DNA from: Myotis daubentonii
Taxonomy: Eukaryota; Chordata; Mammalia; Chiroptera; Vespertilionidae
Length of the DNA: 64,000 bases
Assembly (NCBI RefSeq): GCF_963259705.1
Contig: NC_081849.1
Location: forward strand, 56,888,093 to 56,952,092
Direction of reading: 5' to 3'
The first letter of the stretch is position 1. Each line of letters starts with the position of its first letter. Shown one piece after another: positions 46,230 through 58,121 of this stretch. The translations under genes and the position numbers were made by a program. The notes under the pieces are model-generated. The model searched no databases and was not told the DNA's origin. It saw only the letters and a program-made list of their open reading frames with translations.

Positions 46230-46449
46230 TTTTTATTGACTTCAGAGAGGAAGGGAGAGGGAGATAGAGATAGAAACATCAATGATGATAGAGAATCCAT
46301 CAGCTGCCTCCTGCACGGCCCCCTACTAGGGTTTAATCCGGCAACCCAGGCATATGCCCTTGACTGGATTGGAACTCAGGACCCTTCAGTCCACAGGCCA
46401 ACACTCTATCCACTGAGCCAAACCAGCTAGGGCTTCTTTGTATTTCTTA

Positions 46450-46735
46450 AACAAAATGTGATGGAGATCTAAAATCATATACCTTTTTTTAATGGCCTGA
46501 AATAATCTCACTGATGGACTTTTTTGTTGTTGTTTACATGTACTCTTGCAAGATATGTAGTTTTTTGGAGTGAACATATGTTTAGCTTACATCCATAGTA
46601 CTATGTGATATATCACATTCTCTTCAGTACTTTTTATTGACATTATATATTTAAGGTCAATTTACATTGCAATGAGTAATCTAATCCACAGACTCTGACG
46701 GCTATCCATATCCCAGCTTGCCTCAAAATCCCCAC
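46450..46735. other. Unassigned
   Basis: Short stretch with no recognised element; followed by a local tandem duplication. Confidence 0.5.
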
Positions 46736-46738
46736 AAA

Positions 46739-46804
46739 GATGGTACAATAGATATCCCTTGCATATCCTGTGATGGTACAATAGATATCCCTTGCATATC
46801 CTGT
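46739..46804. repeat. Exact 33-bp tandem duplication
   Basis: The unit beginning gatggtacaatagatatccc and ending catatcctgt occurs twice with no mismatch (46739-46771, 46772-46804), then gatgg starts a third. Confidence 0.97.
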
Positions 46805-46809
46805 GATGG

Positions 46810-48055
46810 ATTTGCATACATTTCAAGGCAGATACTACCAATGTATATTTTAAAACAAACTTTAGCAAAGAAGAATCAATTGGAGTTTCAAAATTCATTT
46901 GGTAACCTTAGGACACTGGAAAAAAACATATTTATAATAACCTCATGACATGTATAGCTTATTCCATGAAATAATTGTTATAATTCACCCATTCTTCCCT
47001 ATAATGCTCTCTAGAGTAATGAATTGATTTAAACAAAAAGGAAAGAAAAAAAAGAGAAAAAAATTCTCTTTATCGCTTTCAAGGAAAGAAAAGTAAACCC
47101 TACCTCCCTCAAAACCCACTAACAGTAATGTGAATAAAAACACAGTCTTTTTCACCGGTGATTATCAATCCAGCTATAAAATTGGTCCAGATATATACAA
47201 TGGTCTCAATCAAATTTAGTGCATAATTGAATTCTTTTGGGAAAAAAATTGTAGCTTTAGCAATTTTTGAATTTTATGAATAAGTACAAGTATTTGAGAT
47301 TCATATATCTTTTAATAAGACATATGTTTAATAGATCAGTCTGTTGTGTTCATATTTACTGAATAAACTTTCACATCCTAGCATTTAATGAAGTGTTACT
47401 GTAATTTTATTTGTTTATCAGGCCTTCTCTCTTTATATTTGGAATTATCCTGGCAGTAAATACACAAAAGCTGCTATGCAGAGATCAGCAAATATCTTTA
47501 AAAACTTAACAGCAATTTAAAGTAACCTTCACAGTACATATTAGAAATCCTTGCAGAGCCTCCTGAAAACATAATCCATGTGGCCATTTCTGTTCTTGAT
47601 TTGATTTCTACACACTTTTAACTGTTGACTGTCCAGAGTAATGGCTTGAGTAGCATGTGCAAACAAAATGAGATTTCACATAATATATTTTAAACAATTG
47701 GAAAGAGCATTTTTATTGATTAATCATTTCAGTGAGAGAGGAGGGGGAACACTTTTTTAGTGGAAGCAAAAATCTGAAAAAGCACATAGGAAGTCAATGT
47801 GGAAATGAAATTTGAGAGCAGACGAAGCTGAAATGGTATCTCTGCCTTTGAGTTTGATGTACACTTAAGAAATTCCCTGGCTTAACCCTAAGTGCATGGC
47901 ATTTCTTTTTCACTGGACTACATTCCCAGTCACTGGGTCATGTACAAACTGACTGCAGGACAGGACAGACCTAATTCAAAGGTGTTGTCCACCATGTAGC
48001 TAATCACTGACAGAAGCAGACTTTACAAGTTATTAAATAACAGTGAATATTTTTT
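46810..48055. other. Unassigned
   Basis: No gene or named repeat seen. Confidence 0.5.
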
Positions 48056-48057
48056 CA

Positions 48058-48140
48058 CTTAATCCTCATTATCCTCTAAGGTAGCTGTAATTCATTACAT
48101 TTTACTAATAAGGGAAATAAAGTTTGAAAAAGAAGAAAAT
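48058..48140 (-). repeat. MIR fragment
   Basis: 'acttaatcctcattatcctc' then 'attttactaataagggaaa' is reverse MIR core. Confidence 0.55.
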
Positions 48141-48144
48141 GCTT

Positions 48145-48830
48145 TATGGTTCTATTTAATATCACAATGCTCTTGAATATTCAACAGTACAGATGATCCC
48201 TGTTTGTGCACTCTTATTCATGGGCAAAACCCTAAGTGTTCTTTGAATCTTGGGAACCTCAAAAGCAAGTTTCACTTGAGGAATTCTTATTTTAAAAAAA
48301 ATCAGGAATCACAAAGACAAACAATATTTTATTGGCTTATTCAAAAAACACAATAGTTATTTTCAAAAGGAAATAACAGATAAACATTGTTTATATAAGG
48401 GTAATTCAGAATTACTTGGCTGCACTCATGTTTGTTGATAAAGCTGAAATGAACTTTCACTTAGATATACTTTGAAGCCCAGTTTCTGGCCTGGTTCCAA
48501 GGGTGGAGTGAAGGAGAAATCTGTCAGCAGTCAGTCCTGATTGTATTCAGAGTCCTATGCCGAGTACAGAAGACATATTTCCTTCCTTGCACAGATCCAA
48601 AGAAAGGCAAGGTCTGTCCCTGCTGCTTGTAACACCTTTTGCATTTTCTTTTCCTTTCTGATAGCCAGACAGGAGGAATGAGAGCTGTGATAGTGCTATT
48701 TAAAGATCTTTTCAATTATTATGTTATTCACATTGATACTAATGTGATACCCATGTCCCTAGTTAGGCCAGGGTGTCTCTGTCACCCTCATCATTCTCAG
48801 TGTCATTTAGAGACTCGTTAGTTTTTGACG
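48145..48830. other. Unassigned
   Basis: Frames of 60-63 codons overlap on both strands; not supported as genes. Confidence 0.5.
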
Positions 48831-48833
48831 AGT

Positions 48834-48909
48834 CTTAAATATACCATGTAGATGTGTAAAGCCTACACAGGTTTTAAATTAACCATGTAGATGTGTAAAG
48901 CCGACACAG
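48834..48909. repeat. 39-bp imperfect tandem duplication
   Basis: accatgtagatgtgtaaagc occurs at 48843 and again at 48882, followed by c.acacag each time; the preceding 'ttaaat' context is also repeated. Confidence 0.95.
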
Positions 48910-49208
48910 ACGTCTGCCAAAAGTCCATTTCCCCCCTAGTTTGTTGACATAGTCCCATAGTTCTAGCATTTCACGCATAGTCAACAGAAATTCGGATATC
49001 CATATACCTTTAATATATGCCTAATGAATCTCTAAGAAAAGGATAGGAAATATATAGTATTTCTCAAACATATTTGATTTCTGAATCATTGGAGGCTAGT
49101 GCCCACTTATTTTGTTTTGCCTCAGAAATTAGCACCATTTGGGTGACATGAGGAGGCTAACCAATGAATTAGCTAATGTGGAATATCAGTAATCTGATTT
49201 AAGTTCTG

Positions 49209-49307
49209 CAGTGGTTCTCAATCTTGGTTTCATGATAGAATCATCTGGCAAGCTTTTAAAAATACTAATTCCCATGCCCTGGTACTGTCAGAGTTGAGAA
49301 TTATTGA
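49209..49307 (+). repeat. MER5-like hAT fragment
   Basis: Starts cagtggttctcaatcttgg and includes 'agaatcatctggcaagctttt' and 'aatactaattcccatgcc', ending near 'gagaattattg'. This is MER5 order, with a short internal deletion. Confidence 0.7.
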
Positions 49308-49309
49308 GC

Positions 49310-50465
49310 TAAGCAATCATTTTTATTAAAATGAAGGCATATGTCTCTTGAAAGTTTCAAAACATGGGAGTTTATAGGACTATTGGACCTTCTTGAATTC
49401 AAACTTCATGTGTGGGCATAGTGTAGTGTATCTTAGGTTAAACCTTCATAATATTACTCAACAAAGTGTGGTTCAAAGGTATAGGAACTTGCTAGATTCC
49501 ATCTGAGCATCACTGGATTGTAATGTCTTTTTATAAGACTTCCTTGGGAGGTTGGCATGCACATTTAAGATTGGGGGAAAAAATGATATATAATTTCAGC
49601 CATAGGAAAATATTTTGAAGTTAGGAATTCATTATTTTTGTGATCCAATTTTACACTAGAAAATAATATGAGCACTATATTGAGGAAGGGACAGGGGACT
49701 ATTGCCCCACAAATTTATAATGTGCAGGAAGACAACCAAGTGATGATTCAGATATTCATTTTAGTCCTTAATTCTTTTCATCTGACACCTAGTTTCATTT
49801 TGTAATAAACATGCTATCTTTTTACATGTGCTTTCTTTCTGTGGCACTACACAGAATTTTTCATTCTATGTAAGAAAACTGCAATAGAGGCAGTCCAGCC
49901 AAATATCAAGGAATCAAGGCACTTGGTTATTGGCAACTGATGACTGAAAATTTTTGCAGAGGAGAATATTGAGTTTCCAACATTGAGTTTCATAATTCTT
50001 ACAACCACAGTCACACTGAATCTTTAGCAAAATACCCTTAACTTCTATGTGGGACTAATTTGCTTCTCTTTAGTGCTTATTTTAATTTCTCTTCTTATGT
50101 TCCTTTTCAATCTCACCCGACCCTTCTTTGAAACTGGAGACAATCAGGCAGGTAAACTCTTTTTAGAGGTTCTAGGGATACTTGCTGATCTTAAAAAGCA
50201 CATCCTTGAAAAGACCTTTGCTATACAAACTTTTTGGTGCATAAGAAGGTGGAAACTCTTTAATCTGACTACTGGTTCATTGGACATTTTGAATAGACTC
50301 GCAATAAAAAAAGAGTTAGTTTCCTTCTCTGTCAAAACCTCTCCCTTTCCTAAGCACTGCACAAAAGAGCTAATAGCTAAAACTTATTTGCATATTCATA
50401 TTTATTAGCAACTAAGTACTCTATAGTGCTAATTCATAAATTTTCATAAGAAAACAATTGAGGGC
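49310..50465. other. Unassigned; 119-codon frame at 50049
   Basis: The plus-strand frame 50049-50408 starts with a hydrophobic run (SLVLILISLLMFLF) and has ordinary composition, but I recognise no family. The bases have no promoter, splice or conservation clue; treated as chance. Confidence 0.4.
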
Positions 50466-50469
50466 ACTG

Positions 50470-50650
50470 AAGCACAGTTTAAAAAAAATAAACTTCATTT
50501 TTAGACCAATTTTAAATTTACACAAAAATTGCAAAGATAGTACAGAGTTCTCATATACCCCATATCCAGAGGCACTATTAACATTATAATTAACATCTTA
50601 CATTAGTATGGCTATAATTAAGGAACCAACATCAATAAATTATCCTTGAC
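50470..50650 (-). repeat. LINE-1 3'UTR-type fragment
   Basis: 'aattttaaatttacacaaaaat', 'atagtacagagttctcatata' and 'taacatcttacattagtatgg' match a well-known old L1 region. The strand is my best reading. Confidence 0.6.
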
Positions 50651-50654
50651 TTAA

Positions 50655-52415
50655 GTTCAAACTTTATTCCTTAGTTCTTACTTAGTTCTGTGCAAGAGAT
50701 TGTTAAAGTAACCTCCAGATTACACTATAGTAGTAGACAGAGCTTATCTTTTAATCTAAACGAACTCCAGAGGACCAAATTTAAGTACTACTTTATAATG
50801 CCTTATGAGAAAAAGGTATGCCCATTAAATCAGACATCTTGAGAAGAAGCTACACCAAATAAAAAGTCTTTGCTCTAATTCTGGGAAAGCCATTACACTC
50901 TGAGGAAGATCCAGACGCTGTGGAAAACTTACATTTGTGGTTAAACAGACCAAGTCCATCTCCATCGTTTATAAGTAGGCTTCAGTTTCCTTTCTGGAAA
51001 ATGGGAATAATTCAAGGTCTATTGAGAGGATTTTTGTTAAGGGGAAGGGAGTATTATTCATTGAACATCTCCTATATGCCTAATACAAAACTATTTATTT
51101 TTTTTCACTTCCTTTCTCTCTTTCATATCCCAAACCATATGTGTCTATGTTTACTATTTGTAAAGAGAAATTTCTTCACTGGAAAGTAATAAAATGTAGG
51201 AATGGCCACACAAGTGAAAACTGTGATACTTCTCTTGCCCTGCGGAAGTTGATTGGCCACCATCCTGCATGATTTTCTTATCTTTGGCTTTATGACAGTA
51301 TCATAAGATTTGATTCAAATGAGCATTTAAGACCACTCTGGTTCTAATTTTATATTGTGCTGTCTCCCTATCATCAGTTTCAGGATATTTAAATAACTGA
51401 TATTCAAACCTCAGAAGGATGGTTCTCTACACAAGGAATAACTCAATATTGTAAGGCTTCTTTCCAAGGGTTAGTCTGGTTTTCCAAAAGAGAGTTGGCT
51501 TCCTATGTTCCTACTGCTTCCTGGTGCTAGTAACAGCATTGGGAAAAGAGAGTTCATTTTGCATACACACAACATGGATTTAACAAAAGAGGAAAAATGT
51601 CTGTCCAGCCAGGAAAACACATTCACACACCCCCACATGGTCATGCCACCCACATGCAAAAGTCTGATCCTGGGAGCTGCCTTTAGAATTGTCATCCTGT
51701 TCTGCTATGGATACTGGGGCTAAGTTTATACATATTCAGTAGTGTCTCAAGCCCAGGGAACTCCTCTTCCATTGTTATTCTGTGAGTCCCTTTTTCTTTC
51801 CTTCCCTGTTACTGCTCCTATCTCTCTCAATATGTCCATGCTATGAATGTTCTAAGATGGTCATTTAATTGCTTTAATTAAAATGTGTTAAAGCCACAAA
51901 AAGAGCTTTAAACATTAGATATTTTAAACTTTGTTAGATTTCCCTCATTAATTATAAACAGGTATATTCCACTTGTATTCATATGTAATAAAATTTCTTA
52001 AACATTTTTCTACTAATATATAAATAGAAGCTTAATTTATAAATATGAATTATTTCCCACTTAAGATACTAGCTATTTCATTTCTGCACGAAGGAAAATT
52101 TATCCGTATCATATATCAATGGATTTAGAAAATCAAATTATACAAACATAGGACTCAAAGGGACCCTGAAATGTTGTAAAATTCATTTCAAAATACTTTG
52201 CCATTCCAAATAATATTGTTGAAAATTTCCAGAAAAGAGATTTTATGACTTTCTATAGTGATGTGATATATTTTTAAATTCCTCCTGTCTCATGTTCATA
52301 TATCAAGGGAAATAGAGGATTATAATTTCCCATTAATATCCCAACAAGCTAACACTAACTCTGCAACAGTGGGTAAGTAACTTACATGAGACCTAACTGC
52401 CAGTATGTGTCAAAA
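50655..52415. other. Unassigned
   Basis: No gene recognised. Frames at 50920 (89 codons) and 51471-51723 (both strands) lack supporting features. Confidence 0.45.
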
Positions 52416-52659
52416 TCTATATATATAAAAGCCCAGCAACCAAACAGCAGAATAACCAGAACTGGTCAACCAGTCGCTATGACACGCACTGACCACCAGG
52501 GGGCAGGCGCTCAATGCAGGAACTGCCCCCTGGTGGTCAGTGCAATCCCACAGTGGGAGCTCTGCTCAGCTGACTGGGATGAGCAATGCTCCCACAGCAG
52601 ACTAATCCCCACAGGCCATGCCCCCCACCAGTACACAAATCTGTGCACCGGGCCTCTAG
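52416..52659 (+). mobile_element. HeliBat-type Helitron with inverted CTCF-like motif pair
   Basis: Starts tctatatatataaaagccc and ends gcaccgggcctctag followed by host T. Carries ccaccagggggcag (52493-52506) and ctgccccctggtgg (52523-52536), perfect mirror copies. 244 bp, non-coding. Confidence 0.96.
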
Positions 52660-52714
52660 TAGATAATAATAGAGACTAAGAATCTCTGTGCATCTGGTGG
52701 CAATATATCCTAGT

Positions 52715-52925
52715 AGTTGAGTGTGGGCTTTGACAACATCAATTTTCTAACACTGCCACCTTTGTTTTTCTTTAACTATATGATCTTGGGAAAATTACTT
52801 ATCCAGTATGTCTGTTTCCTCATCTTTAATTAATGTAATAATACAGCTCACTTCATCAAGATGAATTAATATACTTTACGGGGATAGAAACATACTTAAT
52901 AAATGGGATTTGTATTATCTCTATG
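52715..52925 (+). repeat. MIR SINE (ancient)
   Basis: 'tatatgatcttgggaaaatt', 'tgtttcctcatctttaatt' and 'aatgtaataatacagctcac' in MIR order. Confidence 0.65.
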
Positions 52926-52949
52926 AAGTAGACATGTCACTTCTAGAAA

Positions 52950-53140
52950 TATTTTAAATATTTAATCTTTATTTAATCTCCTGATATGTCATTTATGAGC
53001 CATCATTATTCCCATTGTATGGTTGAAGAAAAAGGGGAAAGTGAAATTAGAAGCCTGCTCCAGAGGATTCCATTTGACAGTGGCAGAGTAGAAAGTTGAA
53101 CTCAGGGTTATCTCACTACAAAGCCTATTTCGCCATCTGC
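52950..53140 (-). repeat. MIR SINE (ancient)
   Basis: Reverse MIR: 'attattcccattgtatggtt', 'gagtagaaagttgaactcag'. Lies tail-to-tail with the previous MIR. Confidence 0.6.
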
Positions 53141-53144
53141 CTCC

Positions 53145-53995
53145 AGGATGAGGCAATTATCATCCTTCCCTAGAATGACAGCATTGAAGCTCAGTCTGCA
53201 TACCTTATGTTGTGGTATAGTTTTCTTTTTACAATTATTTTACCTATTATGAAACTACTGATTAAATCTATTTGCCTCCGTTGAAGGCTATAATGAGAAT
53301 TTTAGACTTTTATAAAAAGAATCTATAAAATACCTTAAAATAAACAATTATTGGGTGTTTTTGTTTTGTTTTCTCTGTTTATTCATACCTTTACATAATA
53401 GCAAGTATGTGTTAACTACTATGTGACTAATGTTATAGGTGAAATGAAAATCAAAAAGTATTAATGCTAAGTGTCACTTCTAAAAGTATTATCTAAGGAG
53501 AAGAGATGAGACAGCTCTTCATTCAATTTATGATAAAATATTCAACATTATCTAATTAACTACTATCATGAGTAACATAGGAAAGAAAATGCTTAAAGTA
53601 ACAAATGATTTTAGGTAGCTCAATAAAGTAAGTTATGAGATAAGAATAAAATAATGAAGAGAATTCACCTACAACATACAAAGCATTCCAGACAAATGAT
53701 ACAGTGCAAGGGAAAGTGTGCAGGTAGAAGTGAGTATGGCTTATTTGGTGTGTGTGGGGAGGGGGAGAGAGATGAGGAAAAAATCTCATTGGTGCTAAAA
53801 ATGGAGTTGAGAAGATAACAGGGCTGAGACTGGAGAAAACTATTTCAAAAATATAGTATGACCAACTTGGATGATAAATTGCAATGTTTGCATTTTATTC
53901 AATAAGTATTTGGGGTCCACTGACAGTTGTGAGCCAAGAAAGTTCTGCAATGAAATCAATATTTTAGAGATATTTCTAAATGATTTGGGGTTTAA
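53145..53995. other. Unassigned
   Basis: 'tagtatgaccaacttggatg...tattcaataagtatttggggtc' hints at an old repeat near 53860-53920; nothing else. Confidence 0.4.
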
Positions 53996-53999
53996 TACT

Positions 54000-54565
54000 A
54001 AATTATTTTAATAACTTTCCTTCCATCTAAACATGATGGAGTAGGGAAAATGGGAATAGGACTATGTAAATGGCACCAGTCTAAGTGGAGTAAGAGAGTG
54101 TCAACTTCCAGTTTGAAGTTTCTGTGCATAATTATGTAGAAGAAAAAATGAAGTTCACTAAAATTTTTCTGGTGAGAAGTGATGGAAAGCTAAAACAGAG
54201 AATAGAAAAGTGGTTGCCAGGGGCTGAGGAGTGAGGAAGTACGGAGAGATAGTAAATGGGTACAAACTTTCAGTTATAAGATGAGTAAAGTCTGAGGATT
54301 TAATGTATAGTATGGTGACTATAGATGATACCACTATATTGCATAATTGAAATCTGTTAAGAAAGTAGAAGACAAATGTTCTCTCTCTCTCTCACACACA
54401 CACACACAAAGGTAAATATCTCTGAGATAATTAATATGTTAATTAACTCAATAGGAGAAATCCTTTCATAATGTATGTGTATGTCAAGTCATCATAATGT
54501 ATACTTCAAATATCACAAATCTCTGTCAATTAAACCTCAATAAGTCTGAAAAAATAAAGTACCCA
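54000..54565 (+). repeat. LINE-1 3' end
   Basis: L1 3'UTR words in order: 'gtggttgccaggggctgagg', 'ggtacaaactttcagttat', 'tatggtgactatagatgata' and 'aattaaacctcaataagtct', ending in an A-rich tail. A CT/CA microsatellite sits inside it at about 54380-54410. Confidence 0.8.
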
Positions 54566-54569
54566 TATT

Positions 54570-54945
54570 TCTAAAGAAAGTGCAAAAAGAATATTGTCAA
54601 AATAGCAAAAGCCAGGAAGAGGAAAAATATACTTAATTTAAAAAAAAAAAAGAAAGCAAAGAGGATGACAGAATAAAGTCCGAACTTAGATACTAGTTAT
54701 AAATATATATGAATAGATTAAACTTCTCAATTGAAATTTGACCAAAAGTGGTAGGAAAAGTTTAAAAATAAAAGGATGGGCTGGTAAATTCAACCAAAAG
54801 AAAGAACAGGCAGGCATTTTTAACATCCCTGAAAGAACTACAGTGCAAGTAATTAAAATAATAACAAAGGGACTAACATGCAAATAATAAAATGGATAAT
54901 AAATATTAGTACCTGTAGGATACCCACAAAAGATGTCTAAGTGAT
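54570..54945. other. Unassigned, A-rich
   Basis: Nothing recognised. Confidence 0.45.
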
Positions 54946-54949
54946 CATT

Positions 54950-55345
54950 TTATATCTGAAGTAATGTTTGTCCCCATAGTTCCCAGTGAATGTAAATTTG
55001 TACAAATATTCTAGAGAATAATGGGGGAGGAGGGGTCACAACATTTTAATAATATATATAGTCTCTGACTCAGAATTTCTTTACTAGGAATTTGCCTTAA
55101 GGAAATAATCATGAATGAATACAAAGATTTGGGTGAACAGATGAACAGATGTTCACTTAAGCTCATTGTTTATATTAACAATAAATGGGAAACATGTAAA
55201 TGTGCAACAAGAGACTTCTGAAATTAAGTATATATCTTTAGGGTGAAATATGATTAAATATCATTCAACTTTTAAAAATTATAATTTAGAGGAATATTTA
55301 ATGACAAGAGAAAATATCCCAATATATTAAGTTTATAGAACAGAG
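54950..55345 (+). repeat. LINE-1 ORF2-end fragment (old)
   Basis: 'aatttctttactaggaattt', 'ccttaaggaaataatcatg' and 'aaatgggaaacatgtaaatg' follow L1 ORF2 order. No open frame survives. Confidence 0.7.
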
Positions 55346-56647
55346 GTAATGGGAAACAAGAAGATGTGATATATATATAATTTCAAAATCCTAGTGGATA
55401 TGATTTTCATCCCTCTCCTTATATCCTTTTACTTAACTTGTTACCCAGCACCTACCATGTACCTTAAAGAAACCTCAAGTCTCAGCTATGCAGAATATCT
55501 GATGACAAATTAGTAAAAGACATGGCACCTACATCTGAGATCAGGACAGAGAAGTTAACACTACTTTGCTCCACTGAGAATTGCAGCACTTGGACCATTC
55601 CATCTCTCCTTTCCCTCCTTTTACCAAATTTATATGTGAAGAAAGAGATTAAAATCATGTATAGTAAGCCTATAAGTATAAAGACATACTTAAATATAAA
55701 TGAGATGATCAGGAATATATATATAATTTTTTTTTCATCATCAGACAATTCACATGGATTCAGAAAATAAATTAAGCTAGTTTATGAAGTTGCATTTCTC
55801 ACCCATATTTTTTCAGGAAGAAATTTATACTTGCTACATTAAAATATTCTTACTGGCAGTTATTTTTGAAAAATAACCATATATTCAAAAATTTGGTGAC
55901 AAGAGTGGCATTTACATTTTTGGAAATCTCTTTGATGTCTTAATTGAAGACAGTTGGATTCTTACATTTTCTTCCCTGCAACTAATCTGTCGCAGCATGA
56001 TTTTTTGTGTGTGTGAAGTATATAAAGAAAATCTATTGTCCCACAGATATGTAATTAGAAAAGGGAGGAGAATTTTCAGATAAACTGCAAATATTCTTCT
56101 TTAATACTATACCAAAATCTGACAAGGAGTGGTTTCTTAATACTTAGTTGAAATGTAGAATTGGAAATCACATCAATCAACTTTTCTTACCCTGTTATAT
56201 TAAAATCCACTAGTTTTTTCTTACATTTAAATGACTACTTTACTTATATGTGATTTTGTAAAGTTATATATTTGTCATGTGGAAAACAGATAACTGATTT
56301 ATGTAACTCTTCCAAACACTGACATATTTCATGACACATTATCAAAAAATCACAATCATAAATGTCCTCACTAACTTCATCAGAAAAGTGTTTAAAGTGT
56401 CAGGAAACTAGAAAACTCATGGTGATAGGTACAAATCTTCTAGAGTACTCATTTTCATCTGACAGCTCTACTTTTATCAAAATTACTGTCAGTTGTTTTT
56501 TTCAAAGTGCCAGTTTCGCTTTATTAATTTTTGAGGATATGTCTGTCCAATTCCCAAGTCTAAAGAAACATAATTTGTCATTCAACCATTATTTTGAGTG
56601 AAGATAATGTTCCATGATAGCATTTAAAGTCATTCTGGAACAAATAA
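55346..56647. other. Unassigned
   Basis: Frames of 79-88 codons (55482-55770 on both strands, 56362) are not recognised. No other feature. Confidence 0.45.
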
Positions 56648-56950
56648 TCTATATATATAAAAGCCTAAGCAACTGTTACGACCGGTCAACCAAATGACCT
56701 TTCGACCAGTCCCTATGACACGCACTGACCATCAGGGGGCAGACGCTCAATGCAGGTGATTCCCCCTGGTGGTCAGTGTGCTCCCACAGCCAACCTCCCG
56801 CGGCTGGCCAACCTCCCATGGTTTCTACCTCCAGCCGGCTGGCCCCGATCGGCCCTGATTGGGACTGCGCGAGAGGGCCCCGATCAGCCCTGATCATTGG
56901 CCAGGCCAAGGGACCCCACCTGTGCACGAATTCATGCACCAGGCCTCTAG
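56648..56950 (+). mobile_element. HeliBat-type Helitron with CTCF-like motif pair
   Basis: Starts tctatatatataaaagcct and ends gcaccaggcctctag followed by host T. Left motif ccatcagggggcag (56729-56742); right motif attccccctggtgg (56759-56772) has lost its outer bases. 303 bp, non-coding. Confidence 0.95.
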
Positions 56951-57995
56951 TGGAATTATAATCAGCCCTAAAAAGGAAAAGAGAATTCTAAGTAGAGGGT
57001 TGAGAAAATACATAAATGCATTAAAGTGTGTGGCATCCTGTGGACCCTGTAGTGATATTACTTTGTCTGGAGCATGGGATAGATAATCAGAGCAAAGCTG
57101 GCAGGTAGAGGAGATTTTTTTAGATATTATAGAATCTTGAATGTTATGTTGAAATTTTGATCTGCTAAATCTTTTACTTATAGAATCAAAACTAGCCTAT
57201 TAAATTTGGATTACAGATCATAAAATATGGTAATATGCTTTTTACACACTCAGCTGTGTATTTTGGTAAATCTTTTTTTTTTAGGATTACAAGTGTCATT
57301 GAAAAAATTTGCACAGAGATGTAAAATAAGGCATTATAACATGACTTTTGATCACCTCTAAGCCTAAAAGTCTTTTAGATAATTAGAATAATATTTTTTC
57401 CTCTTTTGGCTAAGTTATTGAATTCTTTACAGATAAGCAGAATCAACACACATTTTCACCCAAAGTCTGCAAAGGCAGCCCTTGAAAATAGGTTATCTAG
57501 ACACAAACTTCTTTCAGTTACTTAAAATGAAGCACCGAACTTGAAGATTTCCCATCTATAGCTTGTTCTGGAAATTGGTGTCTACCTTTTCACTTAGATT
57601 CTAAGGATCTTTCTTAGTTGTTATTCAACACTAATGTTTAGCTCTGACATTGCCTTAACAAGATGATTTGAAGATAAAAAAAAAAAATCAAAGTGTGCAA
57701 AAAATTCTTTGCTGTTTAAAGTACTTCTAACTCAATCTAAACTTCATCAATAGCTAAATGATTTCTTTTTGTGATTGTTGGATCAGATAGGAGTTTTATC
57801 CAAACTATTTATCCTAATCAGCAGTTGGAGGAGAAGAATGTTAAATAAACGATCTTATTTTGATTCTTTCTCTGGATGTTTACCAGGCTGTTGACAAAAC
57901 CCAGAGAATGTTTAATGACTTGGTGAGGGAACTTGAAACAGAAGTGGGAACTGCTCTCAAGGAGACTCATTTGCTTTTTTTTTCAATTTTTTTTT
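56951..57995. other. Unassigned
   Basis: Nothing recognised until a pyrimidine-rich tract at 57972-57996. Confidence 0.5.
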
Positions 57996-57999
57996 TCAG

Positions 58000-58121
58000 T
58001 GCAACAAAAGGAAAACGATGACAGGCCACCTCTTGGTACCCAGTTTGAATTAGAAAATTCATCATGCTCCTTGTCGAGAGTTCAATTCTCTCACATCGAA
58101 TTGAATAAACATTCTCAATGA
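58000..58121 (+). other. Candidate terminal exon (weak)
   Basis: A 25-base T/C-rich tract (57972-57996) ends in cag at 57997-57999, a strong splice-acceptor look. From there a 40-codon frame runs to a TGA at 58121. Its product is hydrophilic and non-repetitive (begins VQQKENDDRPPLGTQFELEN). I recognise no family. It could be a last exon of a host gene or pure chance; there is no nearby partner exon I can identify and no close aataaa. Confidence 0.2.

Larger units (their letters stand above)
45507..46433 (-). mobile_element. Ves SINE whose tail holds a microsatellite and a Helitron
   Basis: Exact duplication ttctttgtatttc at 45494-45506 and 46434-46446 shows that everything between was one SINE insertion plus later events. 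The SINE body is 46230-46433 (minus head 'gccctagctggtttggctca'). The tail side is AT then TG repeats (45507-45557), then the Helitron. Confidence 0.93.

Noticed and set aside
50049..50408. 119-codon plus frame with hydrophobic N-terminus
   Set aside because: No family recognised; hydrophobic start is common in T-rich DNA.
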